DNA of 64,000 nt from Roseibium album. GTDB lineage: Bacteria > Pseudomonadota > Alphaproteobacteria > Rhizobiales > Stappiaceae. Location of the stretch: positions 62,001 through 126,000 of the forward strand of contig NZ_CXWE01000010.1 of the NCBI RefSeq assembly GCF_001404515.1, in the 5' to 3' direction. Position numbers and translations under genes: made by a program. The notes under the pieces are model-generated. The model ran no database searches. It was not told the origin of the DNA and worked only from the letters and a program-made list of their open reading frames with translations. The number at the start of each line of letters is the position of its first letter. Positions within the stretch are counted from its first letter, which is position 1. Shown here piece by piece: positions 34,672-43,501 of this stretch.

Positions 34672-35595
34672 CTATTCTGCAGCGTCCCGCGCGCTGAGGA
34701 GCGCGTCCAGATCGGCGCGCAGCGCGGCTTTCTGACTGTCATTGAGTGCGACGAGTGGAGGTGCCATGCGTGTCCAGCTGTCGTCGCCCGCTCGCCAGGC
34801 TTCCAGTTGTTTCATCGCCGCCATCAAAGGGTATTTGGCGGCCGTGGCACGTGCGGCCTTGACGTGTTCAAAAGCCTGTTCTCGATTGTCCCCCGATGCG
34901 GTCAGCGCAGTGCGAACGATGTCACCGAAGGCGTTTGTCGATCCGGAAATGATGCCGGCACATTTTGCGTCCAGAGCATCGAAAACCATCGCTTCGCTGG
35001 AAGGATAGACGTCGAAGTCTCCATCGATGCCACCTGTGGCGTCTACAAATGCGGTGGACTGTGAAAAGTCTCCGCTTGAATCCTTCAGTCCGGCGATGAT
35101 CGGCCCGAACTCCCCTTTCAGGCCTGCCACAAGCGTCGGAGACAGGGGCGTCATGGACATTTGCGGAAAGTGGTAGAGATAGATCCGCAATGCATCGGAA
35201 TTCACCCGGTCGATCAGGCGTGCGTAGTAGGCATGGAGTCCCTCATCGCTCGGATTCTTGTAATAGAATGGCGGCAGGACCAGGACGTTCGGAAAGCCGG
35301 CTTCAAGCGAAGCGCGTGTATAGGCGACCGCATCGTCTGCTGCGCAGGCACCGGTTCCGAAAATCACCTGATCGGCGGCGAAACCGGCAGACGCGAAGGC
35401 GGCGGGAAGTGTCAGCCGGTCCTTTGCTGCTATGGAGTTGCCCTCGCCGGTCGTTCCCGTCGGTGCAATGCCGTCGCAACCGCCCTCGCTTACAAGGTGG
35501 CGGCAATAGGCGATCAGTTTGCCGGCATCCACACGGCCCTGATCGTCAAAGGGTGTTACGGCAGCGGCATAAATCCCGCGGCGGGCTTTTGACAT
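34672..35595 (-). CDS. DHDPS/NAL family aldolase
   Basis: A 307-residue protein of the dihydrodipicolinate synthase/N-acetylneuraminate lyase family, (beta/alpha)8 enzymes that form a Schiff base with pyruvate. Visible residues: TGTTGEG (46-52), Tyr141 in YLYHFPQ and the Schiff-base Lys171 in AGLKDSSG. I choose ATG 35595, which overlaps the upstream alcohol dehydrogenase stop as TGATG, over the TTG one codon earlier. In a GntR-controlled TRAP operon it most likely splits or dehydrates a sugar acid or hydroxyproline-type intermediate rather than making lysine. Confidence 0.9.
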   Translation of the reverse strand: MSKARRGIYAAAVTPFDDQGRVDAGKLIAYCRHLVSEGGCDGIAPTGTTGEGNSIAAKDRLTLPAAFASAGFAADQVIFGTGACAADDAVAYTRASLEAGFPNVLVLPPFYYKNPSDEGLHAYYARLIDRVNSDALRIYLYHFPQMSMTPLSPTLVAGLKGEFGPIIAGLKDSSGDFSQSTAFVDATGGIDGDFDVYPSSEAMVFDALDAKCAGIISGSTNAFGDIVRTALTASGDNREQAFEHVKAARATAAKYPLMAAMKQLEAWRAGDDSWTRMAPPLVALNDSQKAALRADLDALLSARDAAE

Positions 35596-36752
35596 CAAAC
35601 AGCTCCTTCTGACGCAGCGTCTGCTGCCGCGTGACTATCTTTCATGGAAACGACCACCTTGATGGCATCGTCGATACGCTCGCGTGCGTATTTCAGTGCC
35701 GTGGGAAGGTCTTCCATGGGAAACGTGTGCGTATGGATCTTGGTGGCGTCGAACCGTTTCTCGGCCATGAAGGCCATGGCCCGGTGGGTGGCGGATCTGC
35801 CCTCGCCACGAATGCCGTAGAGATAGATGTTGTTGACCGCGAGATACCCCAGGTCGAATTCGACCGGCTTCTTCGGGAACGCGGCAAGACAGATCTTGCC
35901 GCCGCGGTTGGTCATGTGCACTGCCTGGTTGACCGTCGTTTCGCTGCCCGCGCAGTCGACCACGTAGTCGGCACCCTTGCCCCCGGTGAGGTCCATGATA
36001 CGGGCAACGACGTCTTCGTTCCGCGCATCTATGGTAATGTCGGCGCCGAGTTCCAGGCCGATCCTGTTCCGGTTTTCGCGCGTCCCCACGAGAACCACTG
36101 GCGAAGCGCCGAGCGACTTGGCGACAGCAACAGCCAGGAGACCGATGGGGCCGGGGCCGATCACTACAACGCTTTCGCCGGCGACAAGTCCGCCCAGTTC
36201 GGTCAGGCCATACATCGAGGTTCCGGCGGTCACCACAAGTGTGGCTTCCTCGTCGGACATTGTGTCCGGCACCTTGATCATGGTGTTGATGTTGTTCACC
36301 GCATATTGGGCGAAGCCACCATTGGTCGTGAAGCCGTTGGCCCGGTGACCCTTGTCCTGATCGCCGTAGTTTTTGCCGTAGTTGTGGCATGAGGTGTACA
36401 TGCCCATGCGGCAACGCTTGCATTGGCCGCACCCTGCATGGATCTCGACGGTGACCCGGTCTCCGACACTGAATTCGTCAACGCCCGGTCCAAGCGCCGC
36501 GATGGTCCCCATATATTCATGCCCCGGGGTGAAGTTCTTGTTGAATGGCGGGCCACCTTCGATCAGGGCCGGTGTTCCGTAAGTCAGGATTTCCAGATCG
36601 GTCGCGCAGATGGCAACGGCATCGATCCGGACCAGGGCTTCCGCCTTTCCGGGTACGGGAACGCCCTTGTCCACGAGTTTGATGTCGTCCGGATCGCCGA
36701 GAACCCAGGCTTTCATCATGGACGGGACGGTTGTTTCTGGCGGCGCGTTCAC
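35595..36752 (-). CDS. Zinc-dependent alcohol dehydrogenase (MDR family)
   Basis: A 385-residue medium-chain dehydrogenase with catalytic-zinc ligands in ICATDLE and PGHEYMG and a structural-zinc loop CGQCKRCRMGMYTSC. The NAD(P)-binding motif is VIGPGPIGLLAV. I choose the GTG at 36752, which has GGGAGG five bases upstream; a longer in-frame reading to 36779 would run through that ribosome site, and a later MMKAWV is less well placed. First gene of the long minus-strand operon, divergent from the GntR regulator. Confidence 0.92.
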   Translation of the reverse strand: MNAPPETTVPSMMKAWVLGDPDDIKLVDKGVPVPGKAEALVRIDAVAICATDLEILTYGTPALIEGGPPFNKNFTPGHEYMGTIAALGPGVDEFSVGDRVTVEIHAGCGQCKRCRMGMYTSCHNYGKNYGDQDKGHRANGFTTNGGFAQYAVNNINTMIKVPDTMSDEEATLVVTAGTSMYGLTELGGLVAGESVVVIGPGPIGLLAVAVAKSLGASPVVLVGTRENRNRIGLELGADITIDARNEDVVARIMDLTGGKGADYVVDCAGSETTVNQAVHMTNRGGKICLAAFPKKPVEFDLGYLAVNNIYLYGIRGEGRSATHRAMAFMAEKRFDATKIHTHTFPMEDLPTALKYARERIDDAIKVVVSMKDSHAAADAASEGAV

Positions 36753-36851
36753 ACGGTCCTCCCTGATTGAAGTGAGCAAGCCATCGAGGGTGTTTCAGCT
36801 GGTGCGAGCCACTGGAAACAATTGTTCGATGCGTTGCACCTCGAAATTGAC

Positions 36852-36870
36852 ATTGGTTAACCAATTTGGT
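36852..36870. promoter_or_regulatory. Candidate GntR/FCD operators upstream of the dehydrogenase operon
   Basis: A perfect 14-base palindrome ATTGGTTAACCAAT (36852-36865) overlaps ACCAA-T-TTGGT (36860-36870). Both contain the TGGT...ACCA half-sites typical of FCD-type GntR regulators. The site sits about 100 bases before the dehydrogenase start, in the gap divergent to the gntR-type gene. Confidence 0.65.
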
Positions 36871-36992
36871 GTGTTGGTTCTATAATTTCACGATAAAAAT
36901 CGATCTGTAAAGAAAAAATCGATACTTGTCTCTGTTTTGCGAGTGTGGCTAAATTGGAATAGATCATTTTTGCCACGAAGTTTGAATGGTGA

Positions 36993-37003
36993 ACCAAATT
37001 GGT
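36993..37003. promoter_or_regulatory. Second candidate GntR operator overlapping the regulator start
   Basis: ACCAA-A-TTGGT repeats the ACCAANTTGGT pattern of 36860-36870 and covers the TTG/GTG start codons of the GntR-type gene. Binding here would block its transcription elongation or initiation, implying autoregulation. Confidence 0.6.
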
Positions 37004-37691
37004 GCTGGACTTGCAATCGCCTACGCTTCCCGTTCTGGATCTGGTCAGGGGCTGGCTCGATCAATCCGGGCTCCGTCCCGGCGGACGTTTGCCGCCGGAG
37101 CGGGAGCTGTGCGACACCCTCGGTGTTTCCAGGGGTGTTTTGCGAAAGGCCCTGACGGTGCTTGAAGCCGAAGGCGTTGTGCATAGAAAGGTCGGTAGAG
37201 GGACATTCCTCGGTGACGCCTACGCCGTGGCTGGAGCGTCATCTGAAAATCTGGTCTTTCTTGCTGATCGGACCAGCCCGCACGAGGCAATGGTTGCCCG
37301 ACTTGTTCTGGAGCCCGAACTTACCGCCATGGCTGCGGTGCACGCCACCCCGCGCCAACTTGCCAGGCTGCGTGAGCTGACACTGGAAATGCGGTCTGCA
37401 ACGTCCTGGCCGTCCTATGAGGAACTTGATTTCGCATTTCACACAGAGATTGCAGAGGCTGCGGGTAACACGTTGTTGAGCGAGCTTCACTGGCTGGTCA
37501 ACAAGGTCCGCGTGTCGGTGGTCTGGTCACGTCTGGATGTACCCGAGGGCGGTCCTCCGCCTGATTACCACTCGTTCGCCGAGCACGAGGCCATCGTTGC
37601 CGCCCTGGAACGCCGGGATGTCGCGGGGGCCAAAAACGCCATGCGAACGCATTTGAAGTCTGTCCGGGCAACATTCCTGCCGGAAGACTGA
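37002..37691 (+). CDS. GntR/FCD family transcriptional regulator
   Basis: A 229-residue regulator with an N-terminal winged helix (about 8-75: GGRLPPERELCDTLGVSRG, GVVHRKVGRGTFLG) and a C-terminal FCD all-helical ligand domain (about 90-225: LVLEPELTAMAA, ELDFAFHTEIAEAAGN, AEHEAIVAALERRD). The metal-site Asp/His pattern of FCD domains seems present. Start is GTG 37002 or TTG 36999; no good Shine-Dalgarno is visible, so translation may be poor or the mRNA leaderless. Divergent from the alcohol dehydrogenase operon and probably represses it. Confidence 0.88.
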   Translation: MLDLQSPTLPVLDLVRGWLDQSGLRPGGRLPPERELCDTLGVSRGVLRKALTVLEAEGVVHRKVGRGTFLGDAYAVAGASSENLVFLADRTSPHEAMVARLVLEPELTAMAAVHATPRQLARLRELTLEMRSATSWPSYEELDFAFHTEIAEAAGNTLLSELHWLVNKVRVSVVWSRLDVPEGGPPPDYHSFAEHEAIVAALERRDVAGAKNAMRTHLKSVRATFLPED

Positions 37692-37753
37692 TATTCACCT
37701 GCGAGGGCAGGCCTGACTTTATTGAAGACTTCTGAAACCGAGAGGCATATCGC

Positions 37754-38392
37754 GTGATCGATTTTTATACCTGGACCACCCCGAACGGACGGAAGGTTTC
37801 AATCCTTCTGGAAGAACTTGGCGTCGACTATACCGCCTACGCGATCGATATTACGAAGGGCGAGCAGCACGAACCGGACTTTTTGAAGATCTCTCCAAAC
37901 AACAGAATTCCGGCGATTGTCGACCACGAAACCGGCGTATCGATGATGGAAACCGGAGCGATCATGCTCTACCTCGCCGAGAAGTACGGCAAGTTCCTTC
38001 CGCAGGGAAGTGCCCGCTGGCCTGCGATCGAGTGGTTGATGTGGCAGATGGGCGGCCTCGGGCCGATGCTCGGACAGGTTCATCACTTCGTCAAATACAA
38101 CAAGGGCAAGTCCGAATACGGAGAAGAGAGATACGCCACCGAGGGCCGTCGTCTCTACAAGGTCCTTAACACCCGCCTTCAGGACCGCGATTTCATCGCC
38201 GGTGACGGCCGCGGTGAATACTCCATCACCGACATGGCCTGCTGGCCATGGGTTTCCCGTTACGAGTGGCAGGAAATCGATCTCAACGAGTTTCCAAACG
38301 TCAGGGATTGGTACGTGCGGATAGCGGAGAGACCTGCGGTTCAGCGCGGGTATCACGTTCCGAAACACGTGAACGACATACCGATTCCGTAG
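37754..38392 (+). CDS. Glutathione S-transferase, YfcG/GstB-like
   Basis: A 212-residue GST of the nu-class/disulfide-bond-oxidoreductase type. The N-terminal TWTTPNGRKVSILLEELG carries the Thr/Asn active-site arrangement used by YfcG, and PNNRIPAIVDHETG is the glutathione-binding cis-Pro loop; VKYNKGKSEYGEERY marks the helical domain. It probably handles glutathione-dependent redox or detoxification. Ends 24 bases before the convergent AEC carrier gene. Confidence 0.9.
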   Translation: MIDFYTWTTPNGRKVSILLEELGVDYTAYAIDITKGEQHEPDFLKISPNNRIPAIVDHETGVSMMETGAIMLYLAEKYGKFLPQGSARWPAIEWLMWQMGGLGPMLGQVHHFVKYNKGKSEYGEERYATEGRRLYKVLNTRLQDRDFIAGDGRGEYSITDMACWPWVSRYEWQEIDLNEFPNVRDWYVRIAERPAVQRGYHVPKHVNDIPIP

Positions 38393-38416
38393 GAATGAAA
38401 AATGCCCCTTGTCCCG

Positions 38417-39352
38417 TCACAGTCCGGAAATCAACGCAGACAGTATCTTGCCGATTGGAAGGTTCTGGTTCGCAATGCTGAGGCCGGCCCACAAGAGAGC
38501 GGGCAGGGCGGCAAATGTCATCAATGTCGAGGCAACAATCAGGCCGGCAACCTTTTCAGGATCCCGGCCGTAGCGCTCGGCAAAGACGTAGGTGACGATG
38601 GCCGACGGCATTGCCGCCATCAGGAACATGCTGCCTGCGACGGTACCCTTGGCGTCAAGCAAGGCAATCGTCGCAAGCCCTGCGACAATTCCGATGACGA
38701 GCCGCGCGCTTGCAAGCAGGATGGCCGTACCGATATCGCCGACCTGAAGGCGCGCAATGGCCGCGCCAAGCAGAATGACCATAACCGGGATCATCATGCC
38801 TCCGAGCAATCTGGTCGTCTCGCTGACGACTTCGGGTGGGTCGATCCCGGTTGCCTTGACAAGGAGAACAGCGGTTACAGACCAGACCAGCGGCTCTTTC
38901 AGCGTTCTTGTCAGGGAAAAGGTGCCGGCGGTCACGATCGGCATGACCGTGTATTGCAGGATTGCGATTACGAAGAAAAAAGCGACGCCGATGGCAAGAC
39001 CTTCCTCGCCAAAGGCAAGAAGCACCACGGGAAGACCGATGTTTCCCGAATTGGGCATGGTCAGGCTCGGCAGGAAACTGCGCAGGTTGAAACCGGACAC
39101 GATGAGAAAAACGGTCGCAAGGAACCCTGCCACGATGCTGGTACAGATGGCGCCGAAAGACATCTGGAAGAGCACTTCCTCCGGAAGGTCGGTGGACGTC
39201 AGCGACGAGAAGACCAGCGCTGGAGTGCCGACCATCATGACCAGCATGCTCATGCTTTTGGTTTCCAGATTCGGCCCTGCTTTCTGGATCCAGTAGCCGA
39301 TCGCAGCCATCAGCAGTATCGGCGCGATGACGCCAACAAGTTCACCTGTCAA
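38417..39352 (-). CDS. AEC (auxin efflux carrier) family transporter
   Basis: A 311-residue membrane protein with about ten hydrophobic segments in two repeats, matching bacterial AEC carriers, some of which export malonate or other organic acids. Conserved patches are PNSGNIGLPVVLLAFG in the middle and the second-half repeat SAIVTYVFAERYGRDPEKVAG. It is a single gene convergent with the GST and divergent from the CMD-family gene. Confidence 0.88.
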   Translation of the reverse strand: MTGELVGVIAPILLMAAIGYWIQKAGPNLETKSMSMLVMMVGTPALVFSSLTSTDLPEEVLFQMSFGAICTSIVAGFLATVFLIVSGFNLRSFLPSLTMPNSGNIGLPVVLLAFGEEGLAIGVAFFFVIAILQYTVMPIVTAGTFSLTRTLKEPLVWSVTAVLLVKATGIDPPEVVSETTRLLGGMMIPVMVILLGAAIARLQVGDIGTAILLASARLVIGIVAGLATIALLDAKGTVAGSMFLMAAMPSAIVTYVFAERYGRDPEKVAGLIVASTLMTFAALPALLWAGLSIANQNLPIGKILSALISGL

Positions 39353-39574
39353 ATCAATATCCCTCGGAAGTCCGATGCGATGGGCCGGGTGGGTCGCCGT
39401 TTGTTTGCGGAGTTGGATCTGACGGCAGGATCGCGGCTTGCGTCAAGCCCCGGTTGGGGGCGCGAGCTTCAGAATTGCCAATACACGCTATCAGTAATGC
39501 TGATTTAGAAATGCTCTCGTTATTCGATATTCATGTAGCGAGTGAAGAAAACTCGATTTTATTTGGAGGTGCCG

Positions 39575-40159
39575 ATGGCACACGTAGCACCTGTTGATCT
39601 TGAGGCAAGTCGGGAAGCGGCAGAGGAAATCAAGTGGCTGGCCGGTCAGACCGGTTTCGTCGCCAACTCCATGCTTACGCTTTCCCACCGCCCCGAGATC
39701 GCAACGGCCGTGCTGAATCTCATCCGTGCGGTTGTTCGCAATCCCAATTCAACAGTTGACCCGGCCCTTTTGTGGATGGTCGCCCACGTGACCAGCCTGT
39801 CCAACGGCTGCCGGTATTGTTCGGCGCACACGTTCAAGAACGGTGCGGACAACGGCGTGCCGCAGGACAAGCTGGAGGCCCTGTGGGACTTCGAAACCAG
39901 TGCGTTGTTTTCGGATGTGGAGCGGGCCGCGCTGCGGATCGCCCTGACCGGTGGCCAATGCCCGGCGTCTGCGGATGCGGCCGACATGGAAATTCTCAGA
40001 AACCATTTCTCGACGGCGCAGATCGTCGAAATCTGCTCCGTCATCGCGTTGTTCGGCTTCAACAATCGCTGGAACGCTCTGATGGAAACGGAACTGGAGG
40101 AGAGTGTCGTAACGTTTGTGAATAGCAAGAATTACCACGGTCCTGACGCAACCGCGTGA
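39575..40159 (+). CDS. Carboxymuconolactone decarboxylase-like (AhpD-type) protein
   Basis: A 194-residue helical protein of the CMD/AhpD family with the redox motif CRYCSAH, typical of peroxidase-related alkylhydroperoxidases, where a CXXC pair and a His drive hydroperoxide reduction. I choose ATG 39575 because GGAGGT lies five bases before it; an in-frame ATG at 39542 lacks a ribosome site. It is 51 bases before tctC and may share its transcript. A possible small hairpin (39539-39555) precedes it. Confidence 0.85.
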   Translation: MAHVAPVDLEASREAAEEIKWLAGQTGFVANSMLTLSHRPEIATAVLNLIRAVVRNPNSTVDPALLWMVAHVTSLSNGCRYCSAHTFKNGADNGVPQDKLEALWDFETSALFSDVERAALRIALTGGQCPASADAADMEILRNHFSTAQIVEICSVIALFGFNNRWNALMETELEESVVTFVNSKNYHGPDATA

Positions 40160-40210
40160 GGACAAACGGGCTGTTTGAGGAGGCGGTCCGAAGAAGGAGG
40201 AGGAAGAAGC

Positions 40211-41332
40211 GTGAGTGAGAACAAGAGTGGCGCGAGCCGCAGATCGTTCCTTGCAGGTGCCGGCGCAGCAGCCGGGATGACGGGACTTCAGATTACCATT
40301 CCAGGCATCGCATTGGCGGCAGGGTTTCCCGAACGCCCGATAACGCTGGTTGTCATGTATTCCGCCGGAGGTGGAACCGACACCATCATGCGCAAGATCG
40401 CGCAGGAAATGGCGGATGCCCAAGGCTGGAACGTCAATGTGATCAACAAGCCGGGCGCCGTCGGTGGCATCGCGACGCAGTTCGTTGGCGGACAGCGCCC
40501 GGACGGCTACACGGTGCTCGGAGGGGCCAATTACAACCGTTTTGTCCGGGTTCTCGGACATGCGGACTTTACGCCCTGGAAGGACTGGGTGCCGTTCAAG
40601 GCGGCGAATGCGCTGGCCTCGTGGTCGGTCGCCGCGGACAGCCCTCATCAGACAATGAACGATGTCATTGCAGCTGCCAAGGCGAACCCGGGAAGCGTGA
40701 CCATTTCAACGTCGGGTACAGGTGGTGTCTGGCACGAGCTTGCCATGATCATCGCGAACATGGCCGGTGTCGAACTGAAATACGTTCCCTACAAGGGTGG
40801 CAAACCCGCGACGCTTGCAGGACTGCAGGGAGAAACCGACATTGCCGGCGGCGGTCTGCACGAGCATATCGACCTGATCCGTGCCGGAAAGCTGCGCAAT
40901 CTGTGCCACACCAGCATCGAGGACATCACCCTGGACGATGGCACGGTTCTGCCATCAATCGCATCGATCATTCCCGAAGCACGCGCCCTGCTGCCGGTGG
41001 GTGCGACCTATAACTTCATGGTGAAGCGTGACATTCCCCCTGAAGCCATGCAGGCCCTTGCTGACGGTTTTGTCGCGGCTGTCAATTCCGACGGTTTCCA
41101 GGAACTTCTGAAAGCCAAATTCTTCCAGCCAGACATCAAGATCGGCGAAGAAGCGGACCGGGAAGGCGCGCTGATGGAAGCGGTCACCGTTGAAATCTTC
41201 AACAAGTTCAAGGACCAGATCGGTGCCGATGTGAAGACGGCCGAAGAACTGGGCCTGCCGAAACCGGAAGATTTCGATGCGTGGTGGCCGCCCGAGGGCT
41301 ACACGCCGCCCCCGATCAAGTCGGGCGCATAG
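40211..41332 (+). CDS. tctC: TTT substrate-binding protein (TctC/Bug family), Tat-exported
   Basis: A 373-residue Bug-type periplasmic binding protein for a carboxylated substrate. It starts at GTG 40211 after a dense AGGAGGAGG stretch; an earlier in-frame ATG at 40175 would add a tail before the signal. The signal peptide has a twin-arginine motif SRRSFL (Arg10-Arg11) rather than a Sec-type start, unusual for this family and suggesting export in folded form. The mature part shows FPERPITLVVMYSAGGGTD and INKPGAVGGIA, the family's ligand-binding loops. Confidence 0.9.
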   Translation: MSENKSGASRRSFLAGAGAAAGMTGLQITIPGIALAAGFPERPITLVVMYSAGGGTDTIMRKIAQEMADAQGWNVNVINKPGAVGGIATQFVGGQRPDGYTVLGGANYNRFVRVLGHADFTPWKDWVPFKAANALASWSVAADSPHQTMNDVIAAAKANPGSVTISTSGTGGVWHELAMIIANMAGVELKYVPYKGGKPATLAGLQGETDIAGGGLHEHIDLIRAGKLRNLCHTSIEDITLDDGTVLPSIASIIPEARALLPVGATYNFMVKRDIPPEAMQALADGFVAAVNSDGFQELLKAKFFQPDIKIGEEADREGALMEAVTVEIFNKFKDQIGADVKTAEELGLPKPEDFDAWWPPEGYTPPPIKSGA

Positions 41333-41340
41333 CGACGGTC

Positions 41341-41367
41341 AGACCCCGGCTCGTCAGGCCGGGGTCT
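41341..41367 (+). other. Strong hairpin between tctC and tctB
   Basis: AGACCCCGGC and GCCGGGGTCT give a perfect 10-base-pair stem with a 7-base loop just after the tctC stop. There is no T-tract, so it more likely stabilises the binding-protein mRNA than terminates transcription. Confidence 0.7.
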
Positions 41368-41406
41368 CCATGCTGAAACATCCAGAAAAGCCGCAAGGGG
41401 ACGCCC

Positions 41407-41973
41407 GTGAGCGAACACACTCACTCTGATGTCAAATTCGAGGGTGAAGAAGCCGGAACCGGGTATGCCTCACCGGCTCTCGATCTGATTGCGACACTTC
41501 TGCTGATCATGCTGTCCGTTGCCGTCATGTTTGGCAGTCTGGCGTTGCCTGTGCCTGCCGATCTGCAGACGGCCCCCGGACTGTTGCCGTTCATCGTCGC
41601 GGCCAGTCTTCTCGTCATGGCGCTCGGCCTGGGCGCTTCTGCCTTCGGTCGCTGGCGCCAGGGTGTACGAATGCCTGTGCTCGCGGGACGGGACATTTCG
41701 ACGGATCTGAAGTCTCTCGTGCTTGCGGCCGCAATCGCCGTCTACATTGCGGGCCTGCAATATCTTGCTTTCCGGCATGACATCGTCGTCGGTGAATTTC
41801 GTCATTCGATAACGGCATTCGAACCGGTGACCATCCTGGCACTTGCCACCATCATGCGCATGTCCTGGACCGGCGCGCTCTGGATCATTTGCTGCGTGTC
41901 GATTGTCTGGACCCTGCTGTTGAGCACCGTATTCCAGCATGTCTTCAACATACCGCTGCCGGGGTCCTTCTGA
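41407..41973 (+). CDS. tctB: TTT small membrane subunit (TctB)
   Basis: A 188-residue membrane protein with four hydrophobic helices (LIATLLLIMLSVAVMFGSLAL, LLPFIVAASLLVMALGLGAS and two more), starting with GTG. This matches the TctB subunit of tripartite tricarboxylate transporters. Its stop overlaps the tctA start as TGATG (41971-41975). Confidence 0.88.
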   Translation: MSEHTHSDVKFEGEEAGTGYASPALDLIATLLLIMLSVAVMFGSLALPVPADLQTAPGLLPFIVAASLLVMALGLGASAFGRWRQGVRMPVLAGRDISTDLKSLVLAAAIAVYIAGLQYLAFRHDIVVGEFRHSITAFEPVTILALATIMRMSWTGALWIICCVSIVWTLLLSTVFQHVFNIPLPGSF

Positions 41974-43490
41974 TGATCGACGCGCTTCTCGCGGCCCTGC
42001 AGCCGAGCCTGCTTGTCATGTCGCTCTGCGGCGTTTGCCTCGGGATCGTCTGGGGTGCGCTTCCGGGCCTTTCCACGACCATGGCGATGGGTTTGCTGAT
42101 CGGACTGTCCGCCGGCATGTCCCAGGATGTCGCCATCAGCTTCATGCTCGGCGTATACACCGGCAGTGTTTTTGGCGGCGCGATCTCGGCAGTCCTGATC
42201 AACATCCCCGGAACACCGGACGCCGTGCCGACCATGATCGAAGGCCATCAGCTCGCCCAGCGGGGAGAGGGAGGGCAGGCGCTCGGCATGTCCATTGCCG
42301 CGTCCTTTGTCGGCGGAATGGTTGGCATCGCGCTGCTGATCCTGCTGATCCCGCTCATTCTGGCATTTGCCCTGAATTTCAAGTCCTGGGAAATGTTCTG
42401 GCTGGCGATCATCGGCATCATGGTTGCCGGCTCAATGGCGGCCGGATCCGTCCCGCTGAAGGGCTGGATTGCGGGTTGGATCGGCATGTTGATCGCGTTC
42501 GTTGGTCTCGATGCAATCCATGCCGTGCCGCGTTTCACATTCGGATCGTTTGCGCTGTACGACGGCGTGTCTTACGTGGCTGTGCTGATCGGGCTGTTCG
42601 GCCTGTCGGAAATCCTGCGAACTTTGCCGGCCAAGGACATGCCGACAATACCCTCGGAAGTCGGGCGTGTGTTTCCGCCCCTTGGCAAACTCGCAAAATA
42701 TATTCCAAGCGCCCTGCGCTCCGGAACAATCGGTGCTTTCGTCGGGGCCATTCCAGGTGCGGGTGCCAACGTCGCCTCGTTCCTGGCCTATGACATCGGC
42801 CGCCGCTGGGCCAAACCGGAAGAAAAGGCCAAATGGGGCAAAGGCAGCTACCAGGCGATTGTCTGCGCCGAAACCGCAAACAATGCCAACATTGGCGGGT
42901 CGATGCTGCCAACGCTCGCACTCGGAATTCCCGGCAACGCGGCGGCAGCAGCCCTTCTGGCGGCACTGACACTGAAAAACGTTGTCGTCGGACCGACGAT
43001 CGAGATTGATCATCCCGGTCTTATCTACTTCATTTATGCCTGCCTCATCGTCGCGAACCTTTTGATGTATGTCGCGGCGTTCGCGCTGATAGGGCCTTGC
43101 GTGAAGCTCTTCAGTCTGCCGCGTGGCATCCTGATGCCAATGATTTTGCCGGTTTGTGTGATCGGCGCATTCGCGGTCAAGCTGACTATGGCAGACGTCT
43201 GGATCATGTTCGCTGCCGGCGTCTTCGGCTGGCTGTTCACGATAATGCGGTTTCCCACGGCACCGGTCGTGCTCGGTGTGATCCTGGCGCCGCTCGCCGA
43301 CGAAAATCTGCGACGCTCGCTGCTCGTTTTCGAAGACAAGTCCCTCGGTTTCATCCTGTCCCAATGGATCGGCACCGTGCTGATGCTCGCCGTGCTCTTT
43401 GTCATCATTGAAGGCGTTTTGCGTGCCCTTTGGTCTCTCAGAAAGGGAACGGATGATGTGGAACCGACACTTTCGTCCCCACAAGGTTAA
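41973..43490 (+). CDS. tctA: TTT large membrane subunit (TctA)
   Basis: A 505-residue polytopic TctA protein, the ion-coupled channel of the system, with the conserved GALPGLSTTMAMG motif near the N-terminus and the repeat motif GAIPGAGANVASFLAYD plus ETANNANIGGSMLPTLALGIPG. ATG at 41973 overlaps the tctB stop by one base; an in-frame extension upstream lies in tctB. Followed 11 bases later by a Gfo/Idh-type gene. Confidence 0.93.
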   Translation: MIDALLAALQPSLLVMSLCGVCLGIVWGALPGLSTTMAMGLLIGLSAGMSQDVAISFMLGVYTGSVFGGAISAVLINIPGTPDAVPTMIEGHQLAQRGEGGQALGMSIAASFVGGMVGIALLILLIPLILAFALNFKSWEMFWLAIIGIMVAGSMAAGSVPLKGWIAGWIGMLIAFVGLDAIHAVPRFTFGSFALYDGVSYVAVLIGLFGLSEILRTLPAKDMPTIPSEVGRVFPPLGKLAKYIPSALRSGTIGAFVGAIPGAGANVASFLAYDIGRRWAKPEEKAKWGKGSYQAIVCAETANNANIGGSMLPTLALGIPGNAAAAALLAALTLKNVVVGPTIEIDHPGLIYFIYACLIVANLLMYVAAFALIGPCVKLFSLPRGILMPMILPVCVIGAFAVKLTMADVWIMFAAGVFGWLFTIMRFPTAPVVLGVILAPLADENLRRSLLVFEDKSLGFILSQWIGTVLMLAVLFVIIEGVLRALWSLRKGTDDVEPTLSSPQG

Positions 43491-43501
43491 GGAGTTTTTT
43501 G

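Noticed and set aside
39539..39555. CGAGT-gaagaaa-ACTCG hairpin followed by a T-rich stretch as a terminator
   Set aside because: The stem is only five base pairs and it sits just upstream of the CMD-family gene, where no plus-strand transcript needs ending.
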